A stretch of 64,000 nucleotides of DNA from Adiantum capillus-veneris (taxonomy: Eukaryota; Streptophyta; Polypodiopsida; Polypodiales; Pteridaceae), in NCBI GenBank assembly GCA_014529385.2, contig CM043967.1:3250001-3314000 (forward strand), given 5' to 3'. This document shows, piece by piece, positions 36,401 to 48,900 of the stretch. The position numbers and the translations under genes are program-made. The notes below the pieces were generated by a model. That model did no database searches and was not told the origin of the DNA. It saw only the letters and a list, made by a program, of their open reading frames with translations. Each line of letters opens with the position of its first letter. Position 1 is the first letter of the stretch.

Positions 36401-39400
36401 ACGTACTGAATTTGTACTGAACACTACGTACCTAATTACCTTGCTCTCTTGCAGAAATCAAGTACGTTGAAACACACTTTTTCATTACTTTCTTGATGGC
36501 AATGTGATTGGCGATAGGGATACGCCAATCACTTGCATCTGCAAGTACAAGATATTCCTTTCCTTTATGATCAAAGGATAAAATTTTCTGAACATAGTCA
36601 GGAATGGGATGCATCTTGTAGTGCCAAGGCATTCCCAAGATAACATCACACCCTTCAAGTGAAGCTAGTAAGAAAGACTCTTGATCTTTGTAGTTGTCGA
36701 CCTTTAAATTTAGCTTTCCTATGATTGGAGTAGAGTTAGAGTTCTGCCCTTTGAAAGCAGGTTGTGCTTGAATAGAAACTCCAAAACGGTTGGGTTGTAA
36801 ATTCAGATCATCGGCTAACTTTGTAGAGATGAAGTTGTCTGTATTGCCAGGATCAAACAGAATAAGAGCCCGTTGGTTGTTGTTGCTACCCCATGCTTTG
36901 AGAAGAGCTCTTTCGTTTCCATCCTTGGTTGTATTTCCATGTACATCTAGGACTACATTGGAAGAGGGTGGTTGCGGAGTTTTGGTAGGACAATCACCCT
37001 TCATATGTCCAACTTGTCCACACTTGAAGCATCTTCCTTCGCTGATGTAGGTTTTCAATTCAGCAGGAGAGAGATATTTTCCTTTCTTGGGCTGATTTGG
37101 CTTTGCTTCTGCTTCAGAGGCGGTTCTTTTCTTCTTTTGAGAAGAAGAAGTAGAGGTAGGCTGCTCATGGAGAGCCTTCTGCTTGGCATGATAGGTGCTT
37201 TGCTCCATCTTCCTGGGAGTACCCTTGTCATGTATTCCATCAGCTATGCGAGCTGATTCCATAAGTATCTGCAAGTTACCTCGAGGGTAAAGCTTCATAG
37301 CCTTTTGCAAGGCTTCATGCAAGCCTGCTTCAAACTTGCGCATCTTCTCCGAATCGTCAATCTTCTTGAATGAAGTGACTTTCAAGAGAACGTCCCAAAA
37401 CCTATCCACATAGCGGTACTTAGAGTCAATGTCTACTGAATTGGTTTATGGCCTCTGTCTGTTTTGCAGGCGTAATCGAGGGCGATAACAATTCTTTCAA
37501 GAGGGGGGTATGTCACAAAATGCTGACGTGGCGGTACATACAACAGATGATGTGGCATGCTGTACAACAGCTTGTTGACGGGGCACAAGAGTACGGACTT
37601 CCCTTATTTTGCGTTGACTGCTGATGTGTCACAACAGTACAGATTTCCGAGATTTGCGTTGACAGTGTTGACGTGGCAGCTTGTACGGAATTCCGCAAAT
37701 CACGCTGGTGCTTTTTTCTTGGCCGCTTTTGGAACAAATTGCTTTTGGGATTCATTGCTTTAGAAACCAATTGCTTTTGAGTTTAACTGCTTTTTGGGCT
37801 CTGCTTTTGGCATCCCTTGTAAGAATAAGGACCCTTAGGGGCACGGAACTATGCCGGGCCGTGTCTTTTTGAATTGAACTGTGATTTAAAGTTGTGAAGT
37901 ATTTTCAGTGAATCTCTCTCTCTCGAGTCGCGACAGATTCTAGACTTGGGGTGCCCAAGTCTGTTACAATGCACATTGCACCTCCTCCAAGATCTTTCTT
38001 TCTGTTGGGCAGTTGCCATCAATATGTGCACTCGAAAAGAATTGTTTTGATTGACTGCTAGTGATTCTTTCTTGTTACGAGGTGCTAACATTAGACTACA
38101 CGAATGATTGAAGTTGATGCTTTGAGCCTTCTGCCGGATGTATATAAAATTGTATCTCTAGTTAAAGTTTATGCTCGATGTCCAGCATCAGAAGATTTTA
38201 ACGAGATTAATCTTGTACGAAGAAGTGTTTCCCTTTTTTAATTCTCTTGCAAACTCTTTACATAACACTGTAGTTTTCATAATGCAAGCAAGTAAACTGC
38301 TCAAATAGTATGCTGAGTGACCATTCATTGTAGAAGCTTGACTTTATGTCCTCTCATTCTGTATCACTAGTGGACTTCAAACAGGAAAAACATTGCTCAG
38401 AAGTATGATGATTGTGGCAGGGGTTGCTGACAGACATGGCCACCAGCTCATTGGATATGATACAAGCCTGGAAGGTGCATGCTGACACAGAGGAACATAT
38501 GAAATATGTAGAGATTGAGGTGGCAGGCGATCTGAAGAATCTAGCAGCTGACATATTATCATGCACAATGTTTGGCTCAAGCTACCTCAAGGGCAAGTCA
38601 GTGTTCAAAAGGCAAGAGCTTCTCTTGAAGATGGTACTGAAACTTCGTGCACAGATTACTGCAAATCCATTTTATGAGTAAGCGTCAATATTATCTGTAC
38701 ATTACTAAGGACTGAAAAAAAGTTGATTTTGTAACATAAACCTAGTTTTTTATGTGCAAATGAGAATAAGCTCCAATCTCTTGTGATACAAAGCGTTCTG
38801 GTTCTGTAATCCTACTAGTTTGGGAAAGAGAGGCTGTCTTGAAGTTTACTATTTTCTGGACATATGCTGGATGATGTTGCCTTTGTTGCTGTTCCGTTGT
38901 TTGTGCGTATTTTTCTGGTTTTTGTTTCTCCCTTTTCTTGTGGAAGATTCTGCCTCTCTACTAGGTGTTTTGCAGTGGTATTCCTCTGGTATGTTTTCTT
39001 AGCCTCGTCATGATTGTCCTGTAGTTTGTGTCCCTTCTATGGCATGGGTGGGCCTCTCGGGATTGTCTTCATGGGTGTGTGTGTGTGTGTGCTTCCGTGT
39101 ATTTTTCTGTGGGTGTGTTTTGGGGTTTGTGCTTGACTGAACTGCTCCGGTTTGCCTCTTCCTATCTGTTTTCTGTGCCATTGTACAGAAAAAAGATAGG
39201 AAGAGGCTTTACCAAAGTTAGATGAGTAGCGTCTAGTCAGTGATCTCCCTCTGTGAATGTCTCCCACTACTTGGTCTCCTCAAGAGACTCTCCTTGTGTC
39301 TGCGTAGCTCTAGCAAAAACAACCCGAGGCATTTCTGATCTTAATGTCTCATGACTGCAGCCAACGGTCCAAAGCCCTCTCTGAATTGACAGTGAAAGCG

Positions 39401-42400
39401 GCCTCGTATCTCATAGTATACCGGACAATGACAAATGTGATGTAACTCTGTCTCTGGCTCTATATGACACAACTGGCATATCTTGGCTTCTGCTAGTACC
39501 CTCCTAAATCTACTAGTCTCAATCTCTAGCTGATGCGATGATGTGCACATCTGACCAATAGCACATCGTATCCCATAGGATAAATGAGGGTCCATATAGG
39601 CCGGTCTGATCACATATCCATCCTGTGTTAGTTGGAGGAGATGCTCTCTATAGAAAGCCATCTTTGTGCCCAACTCTTGTACCGGCTGTATCCATGTCTA
39701 TTGGTATCTAGTTGAATCAAATCCTGACGTATAAGTCTAGTGGTCTTTGTCCATGTGAGAGAAAGGGAGGGTGCATCCAAGGAGTACTGGAATGGAGGTA
39801 GTCTATCCATGCTGAAGCCATGGGACTGAAACCATGATTTCATCTGCCTATACCAACATGCTGAGTCCCCTTAGCGCTAGCTGTCGGAATGACTCAAGGG
39901 CTAGCCGAGTATATCTGTCTCTAGGAAGGTCCCATAAATTATGCATGAAGGAAACTGACCCAGTAAGAGCCTCAACTATGAGACGCTTTGCCAGGATTCG
40001 ACATGTATCGACTAACAACTCCCACTGCATAAGCAATGTCGGGACGAGTGGCAACCATAGCATACATAAGAGAACCACAAGCTGATGCATATGGGATTCC
40101 CTTCATTGCTTTCAATGCCACCTCATCCTTTGGGCAATCTGCTTTGCTAAGCTTAGTGTATGGAGGTAAAGGTACTCCAAGAGGCTTAGCGTCAGCCATA
40201 TTAAACCTGTCAAGTACTTTTGCAATGTACCTTTCTTGAGATAAAAACAACAATTTCAGCTTTCTATCTCTTTTAATACGCATGCCCAAAATATGCTCTG
40301 CATCACCCAAATCCTTCATAGCAAATGCTGAATTTAGCGTACGTCTCAGAGCATCAAGACTAGTCTTATGTTTCCAGGCAAGCATCATGTCATCAACATA
40401 GAGAACATGTATGATGGTACTACCATCTTCATCCCTTTTCATATACAAACAATGATCTGCATGGCTGCGTTTAAAGCCTTGAGACAACACAAAAGTGTAC
40501 TTCTTATACCACTACGTGATGATTGTCTCAAACCATACAGAGCCCTTTTCAGTTTGCATACAAGTTCCTCACGTGTAGGAACTACAAAACCTTCAGGTTG
40601 TTTCATGTATATGTCCTCTTCAATGTCACCATGCAAAAACGCTCTCTTTACATCCATTTGATTCAATTCCAAATCAAGCACCACAACGAGAGCAAAAAGG
40701 ACACATAAAGTTGTAAGCTTTACAACAGGGGAAAATATTTCTTGAATATTGATTCCTTCTTTCTGTGCATATCCTTTTGCAATCAATCTTGCTTTGTACT
40801 TGGGTTTTTCATCCACAATCTTAATCTTGTATACCCATTTGTAAGGAAGAGCCTTTCTCCCTTTAGGCAATGGCACAAGATCCCAAGTATCATTTGCATA
40901 CAAGGATTTCATTTCCTCTTGCATTGCAAGCTCCCACTTACTGCTTGACTCACATGACTTAGCCTCTTTATAAGTAAGAGGTTCACCCTCATCTGTCAGC
41001 ATAATATAATGCAAAGAGGGATCATATCTACTCACATTCCGCCTTGGACGAGTAGAACGCCTCACCCAATGATCCACATTATTTGGAAATGGGTCTACAT
41101 CAGGTGGAACAATGATATCATCAACAAAGGGTTGTTGTACATCATTTTCAGCACTGTTTTCAACATTGTTATGTGGCTGCACATGCCTTCAGGAGCCTCA
41201 TTTTGTTGTCCAACATCATCTGGCTCAAACACCACTGGTTCATCAACATTTTTAGCCATATGTGGTGCATCCCGAGGGTCAAAATTAGGACTAATAGGTG
41301 GCTGTACATGCTGAAATTTGACCTTCTTATGGTCACCATTAAAGGCACAATTGTTTTTAAGCAGCCTTGCCTCATTAAAAACAACATCCCGGTTGCGTAC
41401 AACCTTTTTGAGCTGAGGTAACCAAATTCTGTAGCCCATTTCACCTTCTTCATCGTATCCCATGAAGAGGCCTTTAATGGACTTTGCATCCAGCTTACTC
41501 CTCAAACTCAGGTCTTACATGCACAAACGCTTCGCAACCAAAGACGCTTAAGTGATCATATGAAGCAGGTTTACCAGACCAAACCTCTTCAGGGATGTCA
41601 CCTTTCAAAGACATGTGAGGGGATCGATTATATATATGCACTGCAGTTTTTAGAGCTTCTCCCCAAAATCCATGAGGGAGATTAGCTGTGGACAACATGC
41701 ATCTCACCCTCTCACATAAAGTCCTATTGTATCTTTCAGCCACACCATTAGAAGAGGGATTGTATGGAACAGTAAGCTCCCTCTTAATGCTCAAATTTTC
41801 ACAAAATTTGTTAAATTCACCACTTGTGAACTCACCCCCATCATCCGTACGCAAGCATTTCTGCTTTTTACTTGTTTGGGTGGTCACAAATGCATGAAAC
41901 TTCTTAAATGCAGGAAAGGTTTTATCCTTGAATTTGAGCAAATGAATCCAGATTTTTCTAGAATGATCATCAACGAAAGAGACAAAATAATGTGCACTTC
42001 CCTATAGATTTAGTGGGCATGCTACAAACCTCAGAATGTACAAGATCAAGCACATTAGATTTGCAGAGACACGGGAGTAATAAGAACTTTTCACTTGCTT
42101 GCCATATTGACATTCATTACAAAAATCAAGCTTTGTGCCTTTAGCATCAAGCTTCTTCAATTTACAAAGCTTAGTAAGGCCTTTTTAGCTCATATGGCCA
42201 AGCCTCTTATGCCACAACTGCATATGTGAGTTAATTTCAGCCAAAGCAATAAATTTTGCCCAACAAGGCCTTTCCATGCAAGCAGTAAAGTGTCCCTTTC
42301 TTTGTACCTTTTACAATCAGCCTTGAGCCTTTTGTCATCTTCCATGATCCTCTCTCAAACAAAATGCTGTAACCATGCATATCCATTTGACCAATAGAAA

Positions 42401-45400
42401 GCAGACTCTTCTTGATTCTTGACACATATCTAACATCATGCAAGACAAGCTTATTTGTGCCATCTATAGAAAGATGCACGGTGCCAATACCCTCAATGGA
42501 ACATACATGATTGTTTCCAATGTAAACATGGCCATGGCTGTCTGCAACAAAAGTAGAAAAGCACTCCTTGATAGGAGTCACATGAAATGAAGCACCGGAA
42601 TCAACTATCCAAGTTTGGGATAATGCATCATTGACAGTCAACAAAGCATCAATAAGATCACTCTTGGTGATTTGCATGTTCTGTGAATGAACATTTAGAG
42701 AGGCATCAATGTCATAAGCATCATCATCTGACAAAGTGGCACACAAGATGTCCTCTACATCTGACAGCTCCTCAATCACAACACTAGAAGCCACATTGGC
42801 CTTCTCTTTGTACTTTGAGCTATCCTGTGCATCTGTCTTGACTTCCTTCTTCTCTTTCTTTTTGTCTCCACCGTTCTTCTTCCTTTCCAATTTTGCCTTA
42901 CAGTACCTGCAGTCGGATTTCTTGTGACCTTTCCTGCCACATTGATAGCAGGTCACATCACCCTTGCCTTTGCTGGCATTTCCCCTTTCTCTGCTCTTAC
43001 TCTTACTTCTCTGTGAATAGGCATTCTTCTTCTCTGTCCTGCCTCTAACCATGTTGGTTGAGCCACCTTCTTCTCCACTTGCTTTCCTTCTGATTTCTTC
43101 ATTCAATATTGAACCCCTAACTCCATCAAAAGTCAAGTTGAGATTATTTGACAGTGAGACCACCAATGTTTCCCAAGAATCAGGTAGAGCCATTAGCAAG
43201 AAGATAGCTTTTGAGCCTATCATCAAAAGGGGGCAAACTTGAGTCCTGTAACCGAGATGAGTGCCTGTAAACAATGACAAATGCTCTGCAGTGCTCTTGG
43301 ACTCATCTAACTGCATGCCAACAAGTTTCCGCATCAAATGCACCTGATTAACTGGGGTCGTATTCTCATATGTTGCCTTCAATTTCTCCCACAACTCAAA
43401 CGCATTGACAAGACCCTTGAGATCTACCAAGATCTCGTCAGAGACGGCCATTTTAATGTAGGTAATGGCCTTCTTGTTCAATGTAAGCCATGCTGCATCT
43501 GACATATCTTTTGGCTTCTCTGCTTCAAGTGCCATGTCACAATCTTTAAGAAAGAGGATTCCTTGAATCCTATCCTTCCAAAGATCAAAACCTGTTCCCT
43601 CAAACTGCTTGATCTTGAAGAGATTCTTAACGTCAGAGGAAGTCGATGCCATAGTTGCACAAACAAGAGGGCTTAATTGCTGAATTTTTCAGGCAAAATG
43701 CACCAAAAACAGAATATAACCTCACTGCAACGTGCACAACAGCTCCAAAGTGTCACAGAAGCAATTTGAGCCAAAACTATGCAAGTTTAGGCAAGAGTAG
43801 CAATTTCTGAATTTTTTGTGCAAAAAATTCAGCAAGCAAATTTTTGCCCAAAAACAACAAACGATGTTGTTTTTAACCTCAAAGAGTGTACATAATGCAA
43901 AAACACAGCCTTTGGGAGCATGTATGGACAAAAGCCCCAATTTTTAGCATAAAAGTGCAGAAAATTGACTCGAAAAGGGTATTTTGCATCCAAAACTTGT
44001 TTAATGCTCCGGAATTACAGCATTTAATACTTTCCCCAATCCAAATACATCAAATACACATTTGCATAAACTTGCGTAAATCTGTAATTTGCTATAAAAA
44101 CCTGTTTTAGAACCTGTTTTTCAGCAAATTTGGTTGATTTAGGGTAGTAGGGACCAAGTACAAGTGTTCCCACAACTTAATACATCATGAGAGAACCTGT
44201 ACTTTGCTGTAATAACTTGTTTTTGACCTAAAAACAACCTGTTTTGAGCTGCTTTGGCACTCTAGGTATCCCCGGTGACCCTGGAAGCAAGGGGGTTCGC
44301 GATAGAAGCGGAGATTGTCGCAAGAAAACACCTTTTGCTTGTTGTCTAGCCACCTGTGCAGGTCCTTGTGAAACCCTAGGGCTCTGATACCAATTGAAAG
44401 CACAAAGCAGAGGGTACCGGTAGGTGCACGTCGTGATGTAGTGCAGGATTGGGGCAAGAAGCAGGAGACGGAGTGCAACAGAGAGAAGCGCTGGGGATCG
44501 AAGCAGGGAGAGAGAGAGCTCTCACGTTTTTGGGGAAAACTCACTTAGTGAGTTTTGGGTTTTCCCACTTTTATTATAAGTGACTTTAAAAAAATGTGTC
44601 CAGGTTCACATTACAAAGTATAAAAATGTACAAAACGGGGTTATTTAGGCCTTTAACCCAACAAAATATGACCTATGGGGCCAAGAAAACTTACATGGAG
44701 AGACTCTTTAGAAGAGTGCATGATCATAACAAAATGTGGATACAATCAAATTGTGACATATGTCACTTAGGAGGGGGAGGGGGGCGGGGGGAGGTGGGTA
44801 GGGGGTGGTGGTTTGGGGGTTTTTGGAGCCCGAAACTCCTCGATGATAGCCTTGCCACCTCGGTAGACGGCCCATTTACATGCGGCTCGTGCTTCTCGTA
44901 CCTTTTGACGCTCTTGCTTTTCAACTTTGAGTTGGATGGGGGTCAAGGCCTCCCTAATCCAAACTTTGGTGTCCTTGAGGAGTCGTGCTTGTTGTAGAAG
45001 CGAGATGCGGGTCTCTTTAGTTTTGAAGACAAGAATACCTTGGTTGGTGCGGCTATCGTGGTGAGATGGTGTCGAGGTCGAATTCTGTTTTCTCTGAGAC
45101 TTTGCGTCCAAATACTCTGAAGAGTGAGGCCCCAAAGGGTGTAGCAAACTTGGACACCCCAAGTCAAGATTCTACCGCGACACAACAGAGATTCACTTCA
45201 AAACAATTCACAAAATTGACACGGCCCAGCCTAGTTCCGTGCCCAGAGGTATTGGCCCCAAAGACTGGCGCCCCTTTTAGTATTTCTTTTTGTATTAATT
45301 TGTGTTCAAAGTACAAGAGAGTAGGCAGGTGCTCACTCTCAGACTTTGTGTTCAGATGCTCTGAGAAGTGAGGCCTTGCCCACTTATTTATAAGTACAAG

Positions 45401-45937
45401 GGATGCCCAAAAGTAGAGCCCCAAAAATCTCTAAACTCAAAAGCTTTAATCTCAAAAGCAATTTGCCCAAAAGCTGCCATAAAAATCAGCCAACGTAATT
45501 TCTGGAATTTTGTACAGCGTACTGACTGCCAAGTCATCAGCGTAATCTACGGCAGAAAGTCTGGGCGTCTGTACTGCCTGCCACGTCATCAACATGATTT
45601 CCAGCGTTCCGTACGCCCTGCCACATGTCTGTCAGCCTGAGTTAGCAAGAGTGTATGTGTTCAGGGGCTAGCCACGTCACGAGTTTGTGACAAAGGGTTT
45701 ATTTATTCTTACAAGGGATGCCAAAAGGAGAGCCCCAGAAGCTTATGAACTCAAAAGCAAACAGTTCCAAAAGCTATTGGTCCCAAAATTTGGCCCAAAA
45801 AGCATTGGCACAATTTGCGAAAATCCGTATAGGTTGCCACATCAGCACCTATCAGCGCAAATCACTGAAGCCCATATTGTCTGCCACATCAGCCTCCCAT
45901 AATGCCTGCCCGTACGTTCTGCCACGTCATCTGTTGT

Positions 45938-45973
<36 letters not shown>

Positions 45974-48900
45974 GGATAATATTGCCACGTCATCATTTTG
46001 AGAGAGAGAGAGAGAGAGAGTTGACACGAAGTGGCGTTCCGCTTCCAGATGCACTGGCCCAAAAGTTTGGCATCCCTTTTGGTACTTCTTTCTTTATTGC
46101 TTCACAAAGGTACAATAGCCAGGAGGGCTCTCGCTTTGCTTCCACCATTGGAATACCAGAGTGAGCCCCCCTAGGCCGTATATAAAGGCCATTGGCCTCA
46201 AAAGCATACGACTTGAAAAGCATGACCTTTAAAAGCTGCAAACCCCAAAAGCTGGCTGTCCATACAGGTGCCATGTCAGCAGTTCTGCGATTTGCGGACG
46301 TCCCTACAGCAGGCCGCATCAGCATGAGTTCGCAGATGATCTCTTTTTTTAATGGTTTAAGGCCCCTCGAGCATACTCTTTAAGTTGATAAGGGTTAGGG
46401 TTTTAAGGTTTTAATAAGCCCTAACCCTCCTTGCCACATCACTAACTTGTGATAGATGGCAGCAGAGTCCACCATCAAAAGATTGACTAGTGAATACAAA
46501 GTATCCGCCGGGCCAGTCCAATCATATCGTCACAGATACGTCATTGCAGCGCTATATCTTGTCCAAGGAACGGTCATGTCAGGAATCTTTAATGATCTGG
46601 GACACAAGCCGCCCCCGGCTCATATAAAATTTCTTCTAACGGTGCATGGTACCTGTCGGTATGACGTGGAAATTGGCCAATTTTCCTAGCAATCTCCACC
46701 TTGTCCATGGAAAGCAAAGATAAGTGCATCCCACCAATCCTGCTATTCATTGTTTGTAATCCCCTGAAAAAAAGCCTATCTGCCAATCTGGTCATGTATG
46801 CCCTCTAGATTAGTCAATCACCTCCAACAATCCAAATATCCATCTTACGCAAGGCAGAGGAAACAATCTGCCATGTCTTGGACATACATTAATCAGTGGG
46901 TACCGAATCGAATATCCTCGATGAGCATAGAAATCCACATGGAAATCCTAGGAATGAGCATCCCATGGTTTACTACATCCAGCCCCTGCAGTACATATAG
47001 CACTGCCCTGATTGCCACCTCAGGCTCCCAAAAAGTGTTGACTTTGATGCTGCAATTTAAAAAGATGAGATTACAAAAATACACAAATGCATCCCAAACG
47101 ACTGGCTTGTAGCACACTCATCAGCACAGGCTTGCATCAATGAAAAGTGCCAGCCACTCTACCTCGGAGGCCAATCATGTTGAATGAGTCAATGTCCTTA
47201 CTCATGGAGATTGGCTGGACGACAGCATTCTGATCAGCAAATGCCCTAAAGAGAAAGTCTGTCCTAGATCCAATATGCCAGCTGTGTATCAATGACAGTA
47301 ACGGAGGGTCCTAATGTGTTTATCCAGTCTCAAGCTCATAGGCAAATAGACCAACCAGAGGGGGTGGAAATAAACATACTCCAGCTGTGTAAACAACTGA
47401 ATCATGATTCTAATGGACGACTCAGGAGGCTCAGTGGTAGGCTGCTCATAGGCAAATAGACCAACCAGAGGGGGTGGAAATAAACATATTCCAGCTGTGT
47501 AAACAACTGAATTATGATTCTAGTGGACGACTCAGCAGGCTCAGTGGTAGGCTGCTCCTATGTTGCCTTTCCAACCCTTGCAGATGTAGTCTGCCTTCCA
47601 AATTTGTAGTTAGGCTGTCCCACTCTCCACTCTTGCGCTTCAATTTTTTGAACTGAAGGAGAGCTTTCTACAATGAGAGTAGGACATGAGCAGGATGATT
47701 CTTGGACCTTTCATTGAGCTAGCAAGTTTGTGAAGCAGCAAGACTCCAGTTGACGAAAGAGAGATTTTGGTCTCTCTTGACTTTGGTCTTATAGGGCACC
47801 TCTTAATGTGTGCTTGGCCAACATCTATGTCTGCCGGTGAGGTCAAATTTAATGGAAAGAGGAATAGCGACGACCTGATTGCTAAAAATGCTAGTTCCTC
47901 ACACCCCATACTGAAGTTCGAAGCGGTTTTAAAACCACAATGTAACTCTTTTTGTAACTCCTTATCCTAACTTCGGAGATTACATATCTTATTACTGTTT
48001 TGCATATACTTTTTATATTACACTTAATTCTCAACACATTCTGAACCCATCTTATCTCAACTAGTTGGTTTGGGTTGTGTGACGTCCATCAATCTTTGTG
48101 GTTTGATGCAAGCAGGTTCCTTCCTACCAATTTGAATCGCGAGGTACGGGCACTAGACAGGAAAAACAACCAAGAGCTTCGCGAGATCATAGAGCAGAAG
48201 AAGCACTCTGTAGAGGCAAACAGTTTAGAGTCGAAGGCTGTCTGCTCGTATGGGACCGACTTGTTAGGCTTAGTTTTGGATGCAGTAGAGGAGGGATCCA
48301 AGCTTGGGAGAGAAGCTGCTCACCTTTCCATGCAGAAAGTCATCGACGAGTGCAAGACCTTCTTCTTTGCTGGCCATGAGACCACCGCCAACTTGCTTGC
48401 ATGGACCCTAGTGTTGCTATCCCTTCACCAAGAATGGCAAGAGAGAGCCCGGCAGGAAGTGTGGGAAATATGTGGAAAGCACGGCGAACTAAATGCGGAT
48501 AACCTCAACAAGCTCAAAATTGTAAGAATTTCTTTTCCTGTTTCCCTTAGCTTGTCAGCTTCTTAATATAAGGCTCTCTTGGTTCGGAGTAGTATGGCTA
48601 TGACATTAACTGCATTGCTGTACAGGTAGGGATGATATTGAATGAGAGTCTGCGGTTGTATCCGCCTGTGCCAGAGTATGGTACACGCGAGTTATTTCAG
48701 GATGTAAGGATGGGTGATGGAACCGTATTGCCACGCGGGGCAGGAATCACGATTGCCTGCTTATACATACACAGGGATAAGGAGGTATGGGGCGAAGATG
48801 CTGACGAGTTTCGGCCTGATCGATTTGCAAACGGGGTGTCCCAGGCATGCAACAACCCCTATGCGTTCATGCCCTTCGGCATTGGCCCCCGCACCTGCAT

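Larger units (their letters stand above)
32168..37440 (-). mobile_element. Ty3/gypsy chromovirus with permuted gag
   Basis: On the minus strand the order is gag C-terminus with zinc knuckle and protease (37440-36444), RT and RNase H (35796-34517), integrase with chromodomain-like tail (34509-32957), then the gag N-terminus (32929-32168). Gag is thus split, with its first half after the integrase. Only 27 bp lie between the integrase stop and the gag start. A hAT-like insertion interrupts pol. F2 LTR pieces flank the block but on the opposite strand. See the findings. Confidence 0.85.
24262..38420 (+). other. P450 intron 2, 14.2 kb, retroelement-filled
   Basis: The donor GTAATA at 24262 pairs with the acceptor TTGTGGCAG at 38420. 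Both flanking exons are phase 0 here and join as EKLK|GLLTDMA, the usual continuity for the clan. Nearly all recognisable transposon genes in the intron lie on the minus strand, antisense to the gene. Confidence 0.88.
39986..44663 (-). mobile_element. Ty1/copia element, 5' LTR to RT, 3' end missing
   Basis: Minus strand. It has a 5' LTR (44663-44395), tRNA-Met primer site (44392-44380), leader (44379-43653), gag-protease (43652-42237), integrase (about 42236-41095) and RT (41182-39986). RNase H, polypurine tract and 3' LTR are absent because the sequence switches to a LINE. Several frameshifts are present. Domain order GAG-PR-INT-RT identifies copia. Confidence 0.92.
45093..46020 (-). mobile_element. 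LTR, family F2, host of a nested LTR
   Basis: A minus-strand F2 LTR continues on both sides of the solo LTR at 45140-45692: 46020-45693 with TGACGTGGCA blocks and GGCATCCCTTGTAAGAATAA, then 45139-45093 with CCTCACTCTTCAGAGTATTT. Its upstream end lies in or next to the microsatellites at 45938-46020. The downstream end is replaced by LINE sequence. Confidence 0.7.
38678..48112 (+). other. P450 intron 3, 9.4 kb, retroelement-filled
   Basis: The donor GTAAGC is strong. The acceptor is the tandem AAGCAG at 48110-48115. The contents are a hairpin, LINE tail, copia, ORF1-only LINE and nested F2 LTRs, nearly all antisense to the gene. Confidence 0.85.

Noticed and set aside
30949-38017. Reading the gypsy block and flanking F2 repeats as one intact LTR element
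   Set aside because: The LTR repeats and polypurine tract are in plus orientation while all genes are minus, and the left repeat matches for only about 300 bp.
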